The translations under genes were made by a program, and so were the position numbers. The notes under the pieces are model-generated. The model ran no database searches and was not told where the DNA came from. It worked only from the letters and a program-made list of their open reading frames with translations. Positions 8,009-16,790 of a DNA stretch of 64,000 bases are shown piece by piece. Source of the stretch: Rhodococcus oryzae (lineage in GTDB: Bacteria > Actinomycetota > Actinomycetes > Mycobacteriales > Mycobacteriaceae); the NCBI RefSeq assembly GCF_005049235.1, contig NZ_SUMD01000013.1, positions 1 through 64,000 on the forward strand, in the 5' to 3' direction. Position 1 is the first letter of the stretch; each line of letters starts with the position of its first letter.

Positions 8009-9288
8009 GCGCGATCCTCTCTGTTGGTCTCGCCGGGTAGCGAGTCGATTGCCTGCGGTCCTGGCCCGCCGTCGGCGCCCCCGTCCTCGCAGGGGTCCTC
8101 GTGCCATTCCCCGAACGGGTCCGGCCAGCCCGCCCAGTCGGACTCGTTCCGCAACTCCTCGTCGGTGACAAGGGCCCACCGCATGGCCCGGTCGATGTGG
8201 TCCGGATCCGCGGCGTGCACGAGCACGATCAGCGAGGTGTCGCGGTCGCCGTACCGCTCGTCCCAGCGCAGCGCCGCCATGGCGCGGCGCGCCGTCGGGA
8301 CCGACTCCTGCTCCTCCGCGGTCATGGCCGCGAGCCAGCGCCCGGCGGCCGCGACCTGCAGCCCGCCGCCCGCGGATTCGAGCCAGCACACGTGCTCGGG
8401 CTGGGTGGCCAACCACAGCCGGCCGCGCGCGGTGACCACGCCGTCGAGCAGCGCGTCGACGGCCTCGTGCAGGCGCTCCGGATGGAAGGGACGATCGGCG
8501 GTGAACTCGATGATCGCGACGCCACAGTCCTCGTCGAGCGGCGGCTGCCCACGCAGCAGGGCCGAATGCGCGTCGCCCACCTCGCCTCGCCTGGCGCCCG
8601 CGGGAATCCGTGCGAGCAGCCGCTCGGCCTCGACCGCGCCGCCCTCGGCCACCCAGTCGATCGGCGCCGACGGCGCGAGCCGGGTCAGCACGGCGTGCAG
8701 CTTCGCCTGCGCCCAGCCGTCCGCCGCGCGACCGGAGACCACGAGGGCGTCGGCGTAGTCCACCTGCCCGACGACCAGCTGCGCGACCGTGCGCTCGTCG
8801 TCGCCGCCCGCCGTCAGTCCCCGGTCCTCCAGCCCGTCGTCGCCGGTCGCGTCGTCGAGCCAGGTCGCGGCGTCGATGCAGGTGACGACGGCCTCTACGC
8901 GCACGTCGCGCGAGGCCGGACCGTCGATCTGCCCGACCACGCCCGCGACCGCGACGTGCTCGATCGCCCAGCACAGCGCCTCGGGTTCGAGCGCCCGGTC
9001 CAGGTGCAGCACGATCCGTCGGACCGAGCTGCGGGCGTGCAGGCGACGCAGAAGGGGAAGCAGGTCCTCGCGGAGCGTGCAGGAGACGCAGCCGTGGGCG
9101 AGCTCGAGGATGTGGGTCCGAACGATGCCGTCGGTCCCGGTGACCGTGCGGCGCAGGACGCCCTCCCGCAGGTGCCCGAGGTCGTGATGCACCAGCACGG
9201 TCCCGTCGCCCAGCAGGGCCCGCGCGGTGGCGTCGACGGCGTCCGTCCACCCCGACACCAGAACCAGCGGCGTCCGCCGATCACTCAC
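8005..9288 (-). CDS. mrf: COG0523/CobW-like protein, ribosome-remodelling factor Mrf type
   Basis: A 427-residue protein of the CobW/COG0523 type that fits the mycobacterial Mrf/YciC-like class. Mrf is required under zinc starvation for hibernation of ribosomes built with zinc-free proteins. It keeps the family motif [13 protein letters not shown] near residue 80, but the usual N-terminal P-loop is replaced by [13 protein letters not shown], so GTP binding is doubtful. A C-terminal CobW_C-like domain and an acidic tail follow. The GTG at 9288 is chosen: AGAGG precedes it, and the ATG at 9318 lies inside a Zur-like box. It heads a leftward unit with rpmE2 and possibly rpmF, opposite the rpmB2 operon, which fixes its zinc-stress role. 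Confidence 0.88.
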   Translation of the reverse strand: MSDRRTPLVLVSGWTDAVDATARALLGDGTVLVHHDLGHLREGVLRRTVTGTDGIVRTHILELAHGCVSCTLREDLLPLLRRLHARSSVRRIVLHLDRALEPEALCWAIEHVAVAGVVGQIDGPASRDVRVEAVVTCIDAATWLDDATGDDGLEDRGLTAGGDDERTVAQLVVGQVDYADALVVSGRAADGWAQAKLHAVLTRLAPSAPIDWVAEGGAVEAERLLARIPAGARRGEVGDAHSALLRGQPPLDEDCGVAIIEFTADRPFHPERLHEAVDALLDGVVTARGRLWLATQPEHVCWLESAGGGLQVAAAGRWLAAMTAEEQESVPTARRAMAALRWDERYGDRDTSLIVLVHAADPDHIDRAMRWALVTDEELRNESDWAGWPDPFGEWHEDPCEDGGADGGPGPQAIDSLPGETNREDRA

Positions 9289-9302
9289 CTCAACACCTCT
9301 TT

Positions 9303-9320
9303 CGATAACGATTGTCATTA
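9303..9320. promoter_or_regulatory. Zur-like box, mrf side
   Basis: The segment contains GATAACGATTGTCAT, close to the AT-rich partial palindrome bound by actinobacterial Zur (TGAAAATGATTTTCA type). It lies just upstream of the mrf start. A second near-identical element is 53 bp to the right. Zinc-bound Zur would silence the leftward arm. Confidence 0.8.
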
Positions 9321-9355
9321 GCCGACGCCAACGCTACAGTGAACTCACGCTGTTG

Positions 9356-9373
9356 TCGAAAATGATTGTCATC
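9356..9373. promoter_or_regulatory. Zur-like box, rpmB2 side
   Basis: GAAAATGATTGTCATC is the better of the two Zur matches and is a partial palindrome. It lies 30 nt before the rpmB2 start codon. Each arm of the divergent locus therefore has its own operator within a 70-bp promoter region. Confidence 0.83.
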
Positions 9374-9402
9374 TCTACGTGAGAGGGCGCAGGAGGAACA
9401 CC

Positions 9403-9639
9403 ATGTCGGCGCACTGCCAGGTGACCGGACGCAAACCGGGATTCGGTAAATCCGTGTCCCACTCCCACACGCGGACCAACCGCCGCTGGGACCCGAACAT
9501 CCAGAAGAAGACCTACTACCTGCCCGGCGAGGGCCGACGCGTCACGCTGACCGTCTCCGCGAAGGGCATCAAGACCATCGACCGGGACGGCATCGAGGCC
9601 GTCGTGGCCCGGATCCGCGCACGGGGAGACAAGGTCTGA
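9403..9639 (+). CDS. rpmB2: Zinc-independent 50S ribosomal protein L28
   Basis: A 78-residue L28 paralogue. Its N terminus [15 protein letters not shown] has one Cys where zinc-binding L28 has CxxC, and the body carries [16 protein letters not shown]. The ATG at 9403 is supported by AGGAGG; an upstream in-frame GTG lies next to the Zur box and is rejected. It is the first gene of the rightward zinc-responsive operon; its stop overlaps the rpmG2 start (TGATG). Confidence 0.96.
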   Translation: MSAHCQVTGRKPGFGKSVSHSHTRTNRRWDPNIQKKTYYLPGEGRRVTLTVSAKGIKTIDRDGIEAVVARIRARGDKV

Positions 9640-9803
9640 TGGCGCGCAACGAGATCCGTCCGATCGTGAAGCTCAGGTCCACCGCGGGCACCGGGTACAC
9701 GTACGTCACCCGCAAGAACCGCCGCAACGACCCGGACCGGATGGTGCTCCGCAAGTACGACCCGGTGGTCCGCAGGCACGTCGATTTCAGGGAAGAGCGC
9801 TAG
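9639..9803 (+). CDS. rpmG2: Zinc-independent 50S ribosomal protein L33
   Basis: A 54-residue L33 with [20 protein letters not shown] and [12 protein letters not shown], and no cysteines, so it is the zinc-free variant. The start overlaps the rpmB2 stop by one base, and rpsN2 follows after 2 nt. The tight packing shows one operon. Confidence 0.96.
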   Translation: MARNEIRPIVKLRSTAGTGYTYVTRKNRRNDPDRMVLRKYDPVVRRHVDFREER

Positions 9804-9805
9804 GC

Positions 9806-10111
9806 ATGGCCAAGAAGTCCAAGATCGCCAAGAACGAGCAACGCAAGCTCGTGGTCGCCCGGTTCGCCGAGCGCCGGGCCGAACTGAAGGAGATCATCCG
9901 GCGACCGTCGAGCAGCGACGAGGAGCGTGCGAGCGCCCGCACCGCCCTGCAGCGTCTGCCGCGCGATGCGAGTCCGGTACGATTGCGAAATCGTGACGCT
10001 GCGGACGGACGTCCGCGAGGTCACCTACGGAAATTCGGCCTGTCTCGTGTGCGTGTGCGCGAGATGGCCCATCGTGGGGAACTGCCAGGCGTCCGCAAGT
10101 CCAGCTGGTAA
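9806..10111 (+). CDS. rpsN2: Zinc-independent 30S ribosomal protein S14
   Basis: A 101-residue S14 of the long, cysteine-free class. It begins [13 protein letters not shown] and ends with [20 protein letters not shown] and [11 protein letters not shown], the typical S14 tail. It replaces the zinc-binding short S14 when zinc is scarce. It follows rpmG2 by 2 nt and precedes rpsR2 by 20 nt. Confidence 0.96.
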   Translation: MAKKSKIAKNEQRKLVVARFAERRAELKEIIRRPSSSDEERASARTALQRLPRDASPVRLRNRDAADGRPRGHLRKFGLSRVRVREMAHRGELPGVRKSSW

Positions 10112-10131
10112 TTCGAGCCGTAAGGGAAGCA

Positions 10132-10395
10132 ATGGCAGTCAAGAGAGCCCCGTCCAAGAAGCCGCGCGGCGCTGACGCGGGCCGCAAGCCCAAGAAGAAC
10201 CCGCTTTTCGCGGCGAAGATCACGCACGTCGACTACAAGGACGTGAACCTGCTCCGCACGTTCATCTCCGACCGCGGCAAGATCCGCAGCCGTCGCGTCA
10301 CGGGCCTGACCCCGCAGCAGCAGCGTCAGGTTGCCGTCGCGGTGAAGAACGCCCGCGAGATGGCCCTGCTGCCGTTCACCAGCACCAGCCGGTAG
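10132..10395 (+). CDS. rpsR2: Zinc-independent 30S ribosomal protein S18
   Basis: An 87-residue S18 with the core [20 protein letters not shown] and the C-terminal ARE-MALLPF segment. The zinc-binding cysteines of the primary S18 are absent. AAGGGAAGC precedes the ATG. It is the last gene of the rpmB2-rpmG2-rpsN2-rpsR2 operon and is followed at once by a strong terminator. Confidence 0.96.
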   Translation: MAVKRAPSKKPRGADAGRKPKKNPLFAAKITHVDYKDVNLLRTFISDRGKIRSRRVTGLTPQQQRQVAVAVKNAREMALLPFTSTSR

Positions 10396-10400
10396 TCAGC

Positions 10401-10447
10401 GCAGAAGCCGAGGCCGCGCAGTCCGCAAGGACTGCGCGGCCTTCTGC
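10401..10447 (+). terminator. Hairpin terminator after rpsR2
   Basis: The inner stem is 14 bp (10411-10424 with 10429-10442) around a GCAA tetraloop. It is extended by GCAGAAG/CTTCTGC at 10401-10407 and 10441-10447. It starts 5 nt after the rpsR2 stop. There is no long T-run, which is common in actinobacteria. Confidence 0.8.
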
Positions 10448-10462
10448 GTTCCCGGGCGCCGC

Positions 10463-10523
10463 GCCGAGTGTGCAGCTACCCACGCTCCCTCTCGGCATGT
10501 GCCCCGACAACTGCACACTCGGC
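10463..10523 (+). repeat. 61-bp palindromic repeat, copy A
   Basis: Its ends are GCCGAGTGTGCAG and CTGCACACTCGGC, a perfect 13-bp inverted repeat around a 35-bp core. The same ends and exactly the same length occur at 23026, 24045, 24571 and 40005. This copy lies between the rpsR2 terminator and the 3' end of the leftward lipoprotein gene, 2 nt from its stop codon. The core near the right end (CCCCGACAA) is shared with copy B. Confidence 0.85.
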
Positions 10524-10525
10524 CG

Positions 10526-11314
10526 TCAGCTGCGAACCACGTCGAGCAACTCGGGATCGACGACATCGGCCAGCCGGTCCCACGGCACGGTGATCACCAC
10601 CAGCCCGATCGCGTGCGGGCCCACCTGATAGTCCGAGAAGTGGATCTCCATCCCGGCGGGCGTCGGCAGCCAGTTCGCGAAGTTGAGCTCGGTGGGCGCG
10701 ATCCCCTCGCGCTCGAATTCCTCGCCTGCCGCGGTGGCAGGCAGCAACCGCGCGGACTCCTCGGAGAGCCGGTTCAGCCCGGCCTGCAGATCGGGAAACA
10801 GCGCCGCAAGCGTGATCGGCTGGGCATCGCCGACGCCCACGACCACCGTGGCCACCAGCGGGGTGGGGTGGGCCCCGGGCGGGTTGGCATTCCACGAGGT
10901 CACCAGCAGGCCGCTGACCACACTGTCCCCGATCCGAGCGAACGCCTCCCGACCCTCCAACGTGAACCGTTCATCGCCGGGGCCGTCGATCTGGTCTTGC
11001 AACGCCGCCGCGACCGATTCGTTGAACTCGGCGGCGACCGCGGGATTGCCGCCTTCGATCCGCGGCAGCGTGACGTCGTAGCGAACGCGCCCGGTGTCGC
11101 CGGTCGACCGGATGGTGGTCGCGATGTATGGCCCGGCGGCCTGCGGATCGTCGGCCGTGGATGGCGTCACCTCCGATGTCGCAGCCGGGGAGGACGACTG
11201 CATCGCCGACGGCTCGGGCACCGCCGTCCCACCGCCGCCCGAGGAACAGGCGGCCAGGCCGGCCAGGAGCACGAGCGCCACGGCTCCTCGGTGCAGGACA
11301 CGGGACGCTCGCAT
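10526..11314 (-). CDS. Lipoprotein with RsiV/DUF3298-like domain
   Basis: A 262-residue predicted lipoprotein. The signal segment ends in the lipobox LAAC-SSGGGG at about residues 21-24. A Ser/Thr/Pro linker follows, and then a folded domain beginning TTIRSTGDTGRVRYDVTLP. Its later part (SLAALFPDLQAGLNRLS, then FSDYQVGPHAIGLVVITVPW) resembles RsiV-type DUF3298/DUF4163 domains, which bind ligands outside the cell. The ATG at 11314 is preferred, with AGAGGA upstream; another ATG lies three codons earlier. No sigma factor lies nearby, so an anti-sigma role is not supported. The exact function is unknown. Confidence 0.75.
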   Translation of the reverse strand: MRASRVLHRGAVALVLLAGLAACSSGGGGTAVPEPSAMQSSSPAATSEVTPSTADDPQAAGPYIATTIRSTGDTGRVRYDVTLPRIEGGNPAVAAEFNESVAAALQDQIDGPGDERFTLEGREAFARIGDSVVSGLLVTSWNANPPGAHPTPLVATVVVGVGDAQPITLAALFPDLQAGLNRLSEESARLLPATAAGEEFEREGIAPTELNFANWLPTPAGMEIHFSDYQVGPHAIGLVVITVPWDRLADVVDPELLDVVRS

Positions 11315-11437
11315 GGGGTGCATCCTCTCGACGGGGTGGATCCATGATGCGCCCCGCGCCTGTCCCGCGAGGCGCACCGGGGTTCCCCGCGTGGCGGACG
11401 ACTAGACTCTTGCGGGTTCTATGAGGAGGTCCGCGGG

Positions 11438-12364
11438 GTGTCAGGTGTGTTCGCGGGCTTCACGGTCATCTTCGTCGTCATAGCCATCGGCTACATCCTC
11501 GGCCGGACACGGGTGCTCGGCGAGCACGGCGAATTCGTGCTCGGGCGGTTGGTGTTCTTCGTCGCAACCCCGGCGCTGCTCTTCGACACCCTCGCCACCG
11601 CCGACCTGGCGACGGTCTTCTCCCCCACCCTCGCGGTGGCCGCGGCCACGGCCTTCGCGGTCGGCGGCGTGTACCTGGCCATCGCGCTCGGCTGGCTGCG
11701 CAGGCCCCTGCCCGAATCCACGATCGGGGCGCTGGCCGCCTCCTACGTGAACTCGGCCAACCTCGGCATCCCGATCTCGGTGTTCGTGCTCGGCGACGCG
11801 TCGTTCGTGGCGCCGCTGCTGCTGTTCCAGATCGTGGTGTACTCCCCGATCGCGCTGACCGCGCTCGACCTGGCGACCACCCGCAAGGGCACCTCGATCC
11901 GCGACACCCTCATCACCCCGTTCCTCAACCCCATCGTGGTCGCCGGGATCGCCGGACTCGTGGTCGCCATCGCCGGGTGGACGCTGCCGGAATCGCTGAT
12001 CCAGCCGTTCCGGATCATCGGCGGGGCCTCGGTGCCGGGGGCGCTGCTGGCCTTCGGGTTGTCGCTGTACGGGGTCCGCGTGCTGCAGCGCGGCGTCAGC
12101 CCTCGCCGCGAGATCGCGCTCGCCTCGGTGCTCAAGATCCTGGTCCAGCCGGTGCTGGCCTACCTGATGGCCCGCTTCCTGCTCGGCCTCGACGGCCACG
12201 ACCTGTTCGCCGTGGTTGTCGTCTCCGCGCTGCCGACCGCGCAGAACGTGTTCGTGTACGCAAGCCGCTACCAGCGCGGCACGGTGCTCGCCCGCGACAC
12301 CGCCCTGGTCACCACTCTGGCCTCGATCCCCGCCATCGCACTCGTCGCCTGGGCGCTGGCCTGA
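11438..12364 (+). CDS. AEC-family (auxin efflux carrier-like) transporter
   Basis: A 308-residue membrane protein with about ten helices and a central break, the pattern of the AEC/YfdV family of organic-acid carriers. Family features include ARP-like GRLVFFVATPALLFDTLA near residue 35, YVNSANLGIPISVFVLG near 105 and ALPTAQNVFVYASRY near 265. A GTG start at 11438 follows ATGAGGAGG, a strong ribosome site. The gene stands alone between a leftward lipoprotein gene and a small rightward lipoprotein gene. Its substrate cannot be read from sequence; malate, malonate or similar acids are typical. Confidence 0.88.
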   Translation: MSGVFAGFTVIFVVIAIGYILGRTRVLGEHGEFVLGRLVFFVATPALLFDTLATADLATVFSPTLAVAAATAFAVGGVYLAIALGWLRRPLPESTIGALAASYVNSANLGIPISVFVLGDASFVAPLLLFQIVVYSPIALTALDLATTRKGTSIRDTLITPFLNPIVVAGIAGLVVAIAGWTLPESLIQPFRIIGGASVPGALLAFGLSLYGVRVLQRGVSPRREIALASVLKILVQPVLAYLMARFLLGLDGHDLFAVVVVSALPTAQNVFVYASRYQRGTVLARDTALVTTLASIPAIALVAWALA

Positions 12365-12420
12365 CCCGCCGAACTTTCGGGGAGGGCCGCCCACCGCGCC
12401 GCGCGCGTTACGGTGAGGTC

Positions 12421-12891
12421 ATGCGCACCCTCGTCGTCGCGGCCCTGCTGAGCCTGGCGCTTGCCGGCTGCGCCGGCGGCGACTCCTCGGACCCGGAAAC
12501 CGCCCCGAGCTCGCCCGCGGTGACCACGCAGGCACCGATCGTCGATGTGACGAGCCCGGCGCCGCCGCCGGTGAACGACCCCAACGCCAAGCCCGGCATG
12601 GTGTTCACGGCCGACCCCACCATCGTCGATGCGCACCCCGCCCCCTTCGAGTCCTACACCGTGGTGGGCGAGGCAGGCGACCGCGTGGCCGTGCACTTCA
12701 CCGCCGGGGCCCCCGAGTGCTACGGCGCCGATGCCACCGTCACCGAGTCCGCCTCCAGCGTCACCATCGCGTTGCGCACCGGCACCAGGGCGGACGCGGT
12801 GGACCGGCTCTGCGTCATGATCGCGGTGCAGGCCACCCTCGAGGTGCAGCTCGCCGCGCCCCTCGGCAACCGACAGGTGATCAGTGACTAG
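12421..12891 (+). CDS. Small predicted lipoprotein
   Basis: A 156-residue protein with a signal peptide and lipobox (LALAGC, Cys17), a Pro/Ser/Thr linker, and a compact domain from about residue 75. Two cysteines, in APECYG and DRLCVM, may form a disulfide. The start at 12421 is the only sensible one for the signal peptide. It follows the AEC gene by 56 nt and converges on the VWA gene at 12907. I do not recognise a named family. Confidence 0.75.
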   Translation: MRTLVVAALLSLALAGCAGGDSSDPETAPSSPAVTTQAPIVDVTSPAPPPVNDPNAKPGMVFTADPTIVDAHPAPFESYTVVGEAGDRVAVHFTAGAPECYGADATVTESASSVTIALRTGTRADAVDRLCVMIAVQATLEVQLAAPLGNRQVISD

Positions 12892-12906
12892 CGCCAACCG
12901 ACCCGA

Positions 12907-14919
12907 TCAGCGCCGACGCAGGCGCATGTAGTCGCTGACCACGGCCGCACCGAGCCCGTCCAGGTCCGGCGCCACCACCCGGCCGCCGACCCGCTGCGCC
13001 ATCTTGTCGACCACCCTGGCCAGCCCCGGGTCGTCGCCGAGCCGGAATATCGTCACCGCAGCGCCGAGCCGCGCGAGGTTGTCGAACTCGCGGACGGTGA
13101 GCCCCAACGTCTTCGGGTGTGGTGGATAGTCGAAGAAGGCGTGCCCGTCCGGTTCCAGGTGTGCCGTCGGTTCCCCATCCGTGACGATGAGGACGACCGG
13201 TTGCGCGTTCGGATTGCGCCGCAGGTGCCTGCCCGCGAGCAACAACGCGTGGTGGAGGTTGGTGCCCTGGTCCCAGGCGCCGTCGAGCCCCGCCAGCTCG
13301 GCCGGGGTGAGCTGCTGCGCCAGTCGGCCGAACGCGATCAGCTGGAGGTCGTCGCCGCGAAAGCGCGTGGTGATCAGGTGGTTCAGCGCAAGGGCCGTGC
13401 GCTTCATCGGCACCCACCTGCCGTCCATCACCATCGAGAACGAGGTGTCGACGAGCAGCGCGACCGCGGCGTGCACGCGCTGCTCGGTCTCGGCGACCTC
13501 GACGTCCGAGACCTGCAGCTGAATACGATCCGACGTCAGCGGATTCCCCTGCTGCGCGGCCCGGAGCACCGCGTTCGTCACCGTCCGGGTCACGTCCCAC
13601 GGTTCGGTGTCACCGAACTCCCAGCCCCTGCTGGCGCCCGTCGGCTCCCCCGTCGCGCCTGCCCGCTGGGTGTCGCGCTCGCCGCTCCGACCCGAGAGTC
13701 GCTGCGCCACATCCCGGAACGCCGACTGCCCGAGCCGGCGCATGGCCTTCGGGGAGAGCCGCCACTGGCCGTCCGCCCCGCGGGCGAGGAAGCCCTGCCG
13801 CTGCAGCGCCCGCTCCAGCTCGGCCAGCGTGCGGGCGTCGGCCGCCGCGCCGTCACCGAGCTGTCGGGCCAGGGCCTCGGGGTCGATGTCGTCGAGCTGC
13901 GCGCCCGCGTACTGCTGCGAGAGCTGCTCGGCGAGCTGCTCCAGCTCGGCGATGTCCGCAAGGGCCCCCGTCCCCTCCCCGAGGCCCATGCCGTCGTCGC
14001 CCCGAAAGCGCTGGGTACCGTCCCAGTCCTCGCCTGGACGCGCCGCCCGCAGGTTCGCGTCCAGGCGGTCCAGCTGATCGATCAGGCTTGGGCTGCCGAA
14101 CGCCTGCTGCGCCAGCGCGTCCAGCTCGGCGCGCTGCTCCGTGGTGAGCGAGTTGCGCAGCCGCTGCGCGGCCGCGGCCCGCCGGGCCAGCGAATCGAGC
14201 AGCTCCTCGGTGTTACGCGGGTTCTCCGGGAAGTAGTCGCCGTGCGTCGCCATGAACTCGTCGAAGTCGGACTGGGTGTCCTCACCGCGAGAGTGCTTGT
14301 CCAGCAGGTCGTTCAGGTCGCGGAGCATCGCGTCGATGCCGGCGCGATCCTCATCGGTCGCGCCGGCGAGGGCCTCCTTCATCCCCGCGAACCGCTGATC
14401 GAGCAGCTCTCGTCCGAGCAGCTCGCGGATCTTCTCGTAGTCCTCGCGGGCCGACGCGTCGCGCCAGCGGTACTCCGACAGGTCCCGGACGGCCTGGGCC
14501 GTCGACGACGGCAGCTCGTCGAGCTGCAACTCGGAGAACCGAGCGTCGTCGTCCAACGCGCGCGCCAGCTCCTTGCGCTCGGCGAGCAGCGCCCGCTCCA
14601 ACAGCTCACGGACCTCGTCGAGGGTGCCACCGAGATGATTGCGCTCCAACAGCTCTCGCCTGCGCCGATTCGCCCGAGCGGCGAGATCGTCGAGCCCGCG
14701 GGTGTCCGCGGTGCCGCGGCGCATCAGCTCCCGCAGCGCCCGTCGGGGCGAGGAGCCCTCGAGCACGTCGTTGCCGATCGCCTCCAGCGCCTCCCGGAGG
14801 TCCACGGGCGGGAGCAGCGGGTCCGGTCCACCCTGGTACGGCCCGTACCGCGCCCGGTGCGGATCACCCCGACCCCCGGACCGGGGACGCCGGGAACCCG
14901 GCCGCGGCGGCTCGGTCAT
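12907..14919 (-). CDS. VWA-domain protein, ChlD/CoxE-like partner of the MoxR ATPase
   Basis: A 670-residue cytosolic protein. Residues 1-430 are mostly helical and charged, and the C-terminal von Willebrand A domain has the MIDAS motif DTSFS, a conserved Thr in QGTN and an Asp in VTDGEPT. Its start codon overlaps the stop of the ATPase gene as ATGA, so the two are made together. Such MoxR-VWA pairs act like metal-chelatase or protein-maturation machines, in which the AAA+ ring and the VWA protein remodel a client. The orthologous pair in M. tuberculosis lies next to purH (Rv0958-Rv0959, from memory). The client is unknown. Confidence 0.88.
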   Translation of the reverse strand: MTEPPRPGSRRPRSGGRGDPHRARYGPYQGGPDPLLPPVDLREALEAIGNDVLEGSSPRRALRELMRRGTADTRGLDDLAARANRRRRELLERNHLGGTLDEVRELLERALLAERKELARALDDDARFSELQLDELPSSTAQAVRDLSEYRWRDASAREDYEKIRELLGRELLDQRFAGMKEALAGATDEDRAGIDAMLRDLNDLLDKHSRGEDTQSDFDEFMATHGDYFPENPRNTEELLDSLARRAAAAQRLRNSLTTEQRAELDALAQQAFGSPSLIDQLDRLDANLRAARPGEDWDGTQRFRGDDGMGLGEGTGALADIAELEQLAEQLSQQYAGAQLDDIDPEALARQLGDGAAADARTLAELERALQRQGFLARGADGQWRLSPKAMRRLGQSAFRDVAQRLSGRSGERDTQRAGATGEPTGASRGWEFGDTEPWDVTRTVTNAVLRAAQQGNPLTSDRIQLQVSDVEVAETEQRVHAAVALLVDTSFSMVMDGRWVPMKRTALALNHLITTRFRGDDLQLIAFGRLAQQLTPAELAGLDGAWDQGTNLHHALLLAGRHLRRNPNAQPVVLIVTDGEPTAHLEPDGHAFFDYPPHPKTLGLTVREFDNLARLGAAVTIFRLGDDPGLARVVDKMAQRVGGRVVAPDLDGLGAAVVSDYMRLRRR

Positions 14920-16313
14920 CCGCTGTACACCAGCTGTCCGTCGTCGTCGGGGAACTTCGCGATGCGCCGGGCCAGGTACAGCCCCTCCAACGCCAGCTCC
15001 ACCGCGGACGCCCGCGCCCCCGTGCTCTCGGCGCCGAAGCGCGCGGCCACCTCGTCCAGCACGTCGATCTCGGGCAGCTCGCCGAGCAGGTCCTTCGCGG
15101 TCACACGGTCGCCGGTGACGACGGGTCCGCCCGCCTCCACCGCCGCCACCAGGGGCGCCAGGTCCACGCCGCCGAGCCGCTCGCGCACCGTGTCCGCGGT
15201 CGCCCGGCGCAGCAGGTGTTCGAGCACGTCCAACTCGCGCCCCTCCTCGCCGGACTCGAACTCCACCTTGCCGCGCAGCACCTCGATGACCGTGCCGAGA
15301 TCGACCGGCCGTGCCACCGGATCGGACTCACCGAGCACCGCCCCGCGGTGCACGGCGGCCGCGCTGACGGTCTCGGCCCCGGCCACCGCGAACCGGGCGG
15401 ACACCCCCGAACGCTGGTCCACCGAGGTGGACTCGCGCAGCAGCCGGGTGAACCGGGCCAGGATCTCCAGGAGGTGGTCGGGCACCTCGGCGCGCAGGTG
15501 CGCCTCCTGCTCGATCACCGCGATCTCGTCCTCGAGCGCGGCCGGGTAGTGGGTGCGGATCTCGGCGCCGAAGCGGTCCTTGAGCGGGGTGATGATGCGG
15601 CCGCGGTTCGTGTAGTCCTCCGGGTTCGCGCTGGCCACCAGGACCACGTCCAGCGGCAGCCGCAGCGTGTACCCGCGCACCTGGATGTCGCGCTCCTCCA
15701 TCACGTTCAGCAGCGAGACCTGGATCCGTTCGGCCAGGTCGGGCAGCTCGTTGATGCCGACGATGCCGCGGTGCGCGCGTGGGACCAGCCCGAAGTGGAT
15801 GGTCTCCGGATCGCCCAGGCTGCGGCCCTCGGCGACCTTCACCGGATCCACGTCGCCGACCAGGTCCGCCACCGAGGTGTCCGGGGTCGCGAGCTTCTCC
15901 GAGTAGCGCTCGTCGCGGTGCCGCCAGGCCACCGGCAGCTCGTCCCCCAGGACGGCGGCGCGGCGGATCGAGGCGGGCGTGATCGGCTCGTACGGGTGCT
16001 CACCCAGCTCCGAACCCTCGATCACCGGGGTCCACTCGTCGAGCAGCAGCGGCAAGGTCCGCAGCAGCCGGGTCTTGCCCTGGCCACGCTCACCGAGCAG
16101 CACCACGTCGTGGCCTGCGATCAGGGCTCGCTCGAGCTGCGGCAACACCGTGTCGCCGAAACCCACGATCCCCGGCCACGGCTCGCGGCCGTCGCGCAGC
16201 GCCGCGAGCAGGTTCTCTCGCATCTCGTCCCGGACCGGTCGCAGCACGTGTCCGGACGCGCGCAGTTCGCCGACCGTGCGCGGAAAACCATCGGGGGCCA
16301 TGGCAGTCACCAC
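14916..16313 (-). CDS. MoxR/ChlI-like AAA+ ATPase
   Basis: A 465-residue AAA+ ATPase of the magnesium-chelatase/MoxR kind. Walker A is LLGERGQGKTRLL near residue 75; the Walker B region GIVGINELPDLAERIQ is followed by NVMEERDIQ and sensor 1 in LVASANPEDYTNRG. An Arg-rich second domain follows. The GTG at 16313 is used here; the ATG at 16301 is equally possible and no clear ribosome site decides. It is translationally coupled to the VWA protein downstream. The pair probably forms a chaperone that activates or inserts a cofactor into an unidentified target. Confidence 0.88.
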   Translation of the reverse strand: MVTAMAPDGFPRTVGELRASGHVLRPVRDEMRENLLAALRDGREPWPGIVGFGDTVLPQLERALIAGHDVVLLGERGQGKTRLLRTLPLLLDEWTPVIEGSELGEHPYEPITPASIRRAAVLGDELPVAWRHRDERYSEKLATPDTSVADLVGDVDPVKVAEGRSLGDPETIHFGLVPRAHRGIVGINELPDLAERIQVSLLNVMEERDIQVRGYTLRLPLDVVLVASANPEDYTNRGRIITPLKDRFGAEIRTHYPAALEDEIAVIEQEAHLRAEVPDHLLEILARFTRLLRESTSVDQRSGVSARFAVAGAETVSAAAVHRGAVLGESDPVARPVDLGTVIEVLRGKVEFESGEEGRELDVLEHLLRRATADTVRERLGGVDLAPLVAAVEAGGPVVTGDRVTAKDLLGELPEIDVLDEVAARFGAESTGARASAVELALEGLYLARRIAKFPDDDGQLVYSG

Positions 16314-16496
16314 TTCACGCTACGAGCGTTCGGCGAATTCGGCACGCGTGTGGCCAAATCGGCATCTACCGCGGCGGGGGCGACGTGGCCGATTCGAGAC
16401 CTCGGATCGCCGACACCGCGGCACACCTGGGGGTAGTTTTCCGCGGGTGCGGGTTGCACTCGGCAGTCCGCCGCGTCGAGATGCGGAGTACCCATC

Positions 16497-16790
16497 ATGA
16501 CTGCGGAGCACGATCACGACACCACCCCACCTGCGAACAAGCGCCTGCTGGCCCTCGCCGTGGTTCTGCTGCTGCTCCCGATCGTCGCCATCCTGTGGGT
16601 CTCGACCTACGCAAGGACGGGCCCAGAACTGGGCGGCGTGCCGTTCTTCTTCTGGTACCAGTTCCTCTGGGTGTTCCTATGCGCAGGCGCCACCTGGTCG
16701 GCCTACAAGATCGTGTTGAAGGCCCGCCCGCACCGGCCGATGACCGAGGGGCCCGCGCCCGAGGTCACCGACGGCGGGTCCGACCGGTGA
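16497..16790 (+). CDS. DUF3311 small membrane protein
   Basis: A 97-residue protein with two membrane helices (about 15-36 and 45-65), the second in the family pattern GVPFFFWYQFLWVFLCAGATW. DUF3311 proteins usually sit directly before a sodium:solute symporter and are thought to be its small subunit. Here its stop overlaps the symporter start as GTGA, which supports that. The ATG at 16497 starts the N-terminal polar tail. Confidence 0.88.
   Translation: MTAEHDHDTTPPANKRLLALAVVLLLLPIVAILWVSTYARTGPELGGVPFFFWYQFLWVFLCAGATWSAYKIVLKARPHRPMTEGPAPEVTDGGSDR

Noticed and set aside
9318-9318. ATG at 9318 as the mrf start
   Set aside because: It lies inside the Zur-like box; the GTG at 9288 has a ribosome site and gives the expected N terminus.
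10526-11314. Anti-sigma factor (RsiV) function for the DUF3298-like lipoprotein
   Set aside because: It has no cytosolic sigma-binding domain and no sigma-factor gene nearby; only the outer domain is similar.
13117-15549. Long open frame (810 codons) on the plus strand
   Set aside because: It is antisense to the VWA and MoxR-type genes, whose motifs are intact; the product is Arg-rich and without domains, typical of high-GC shadow frames.
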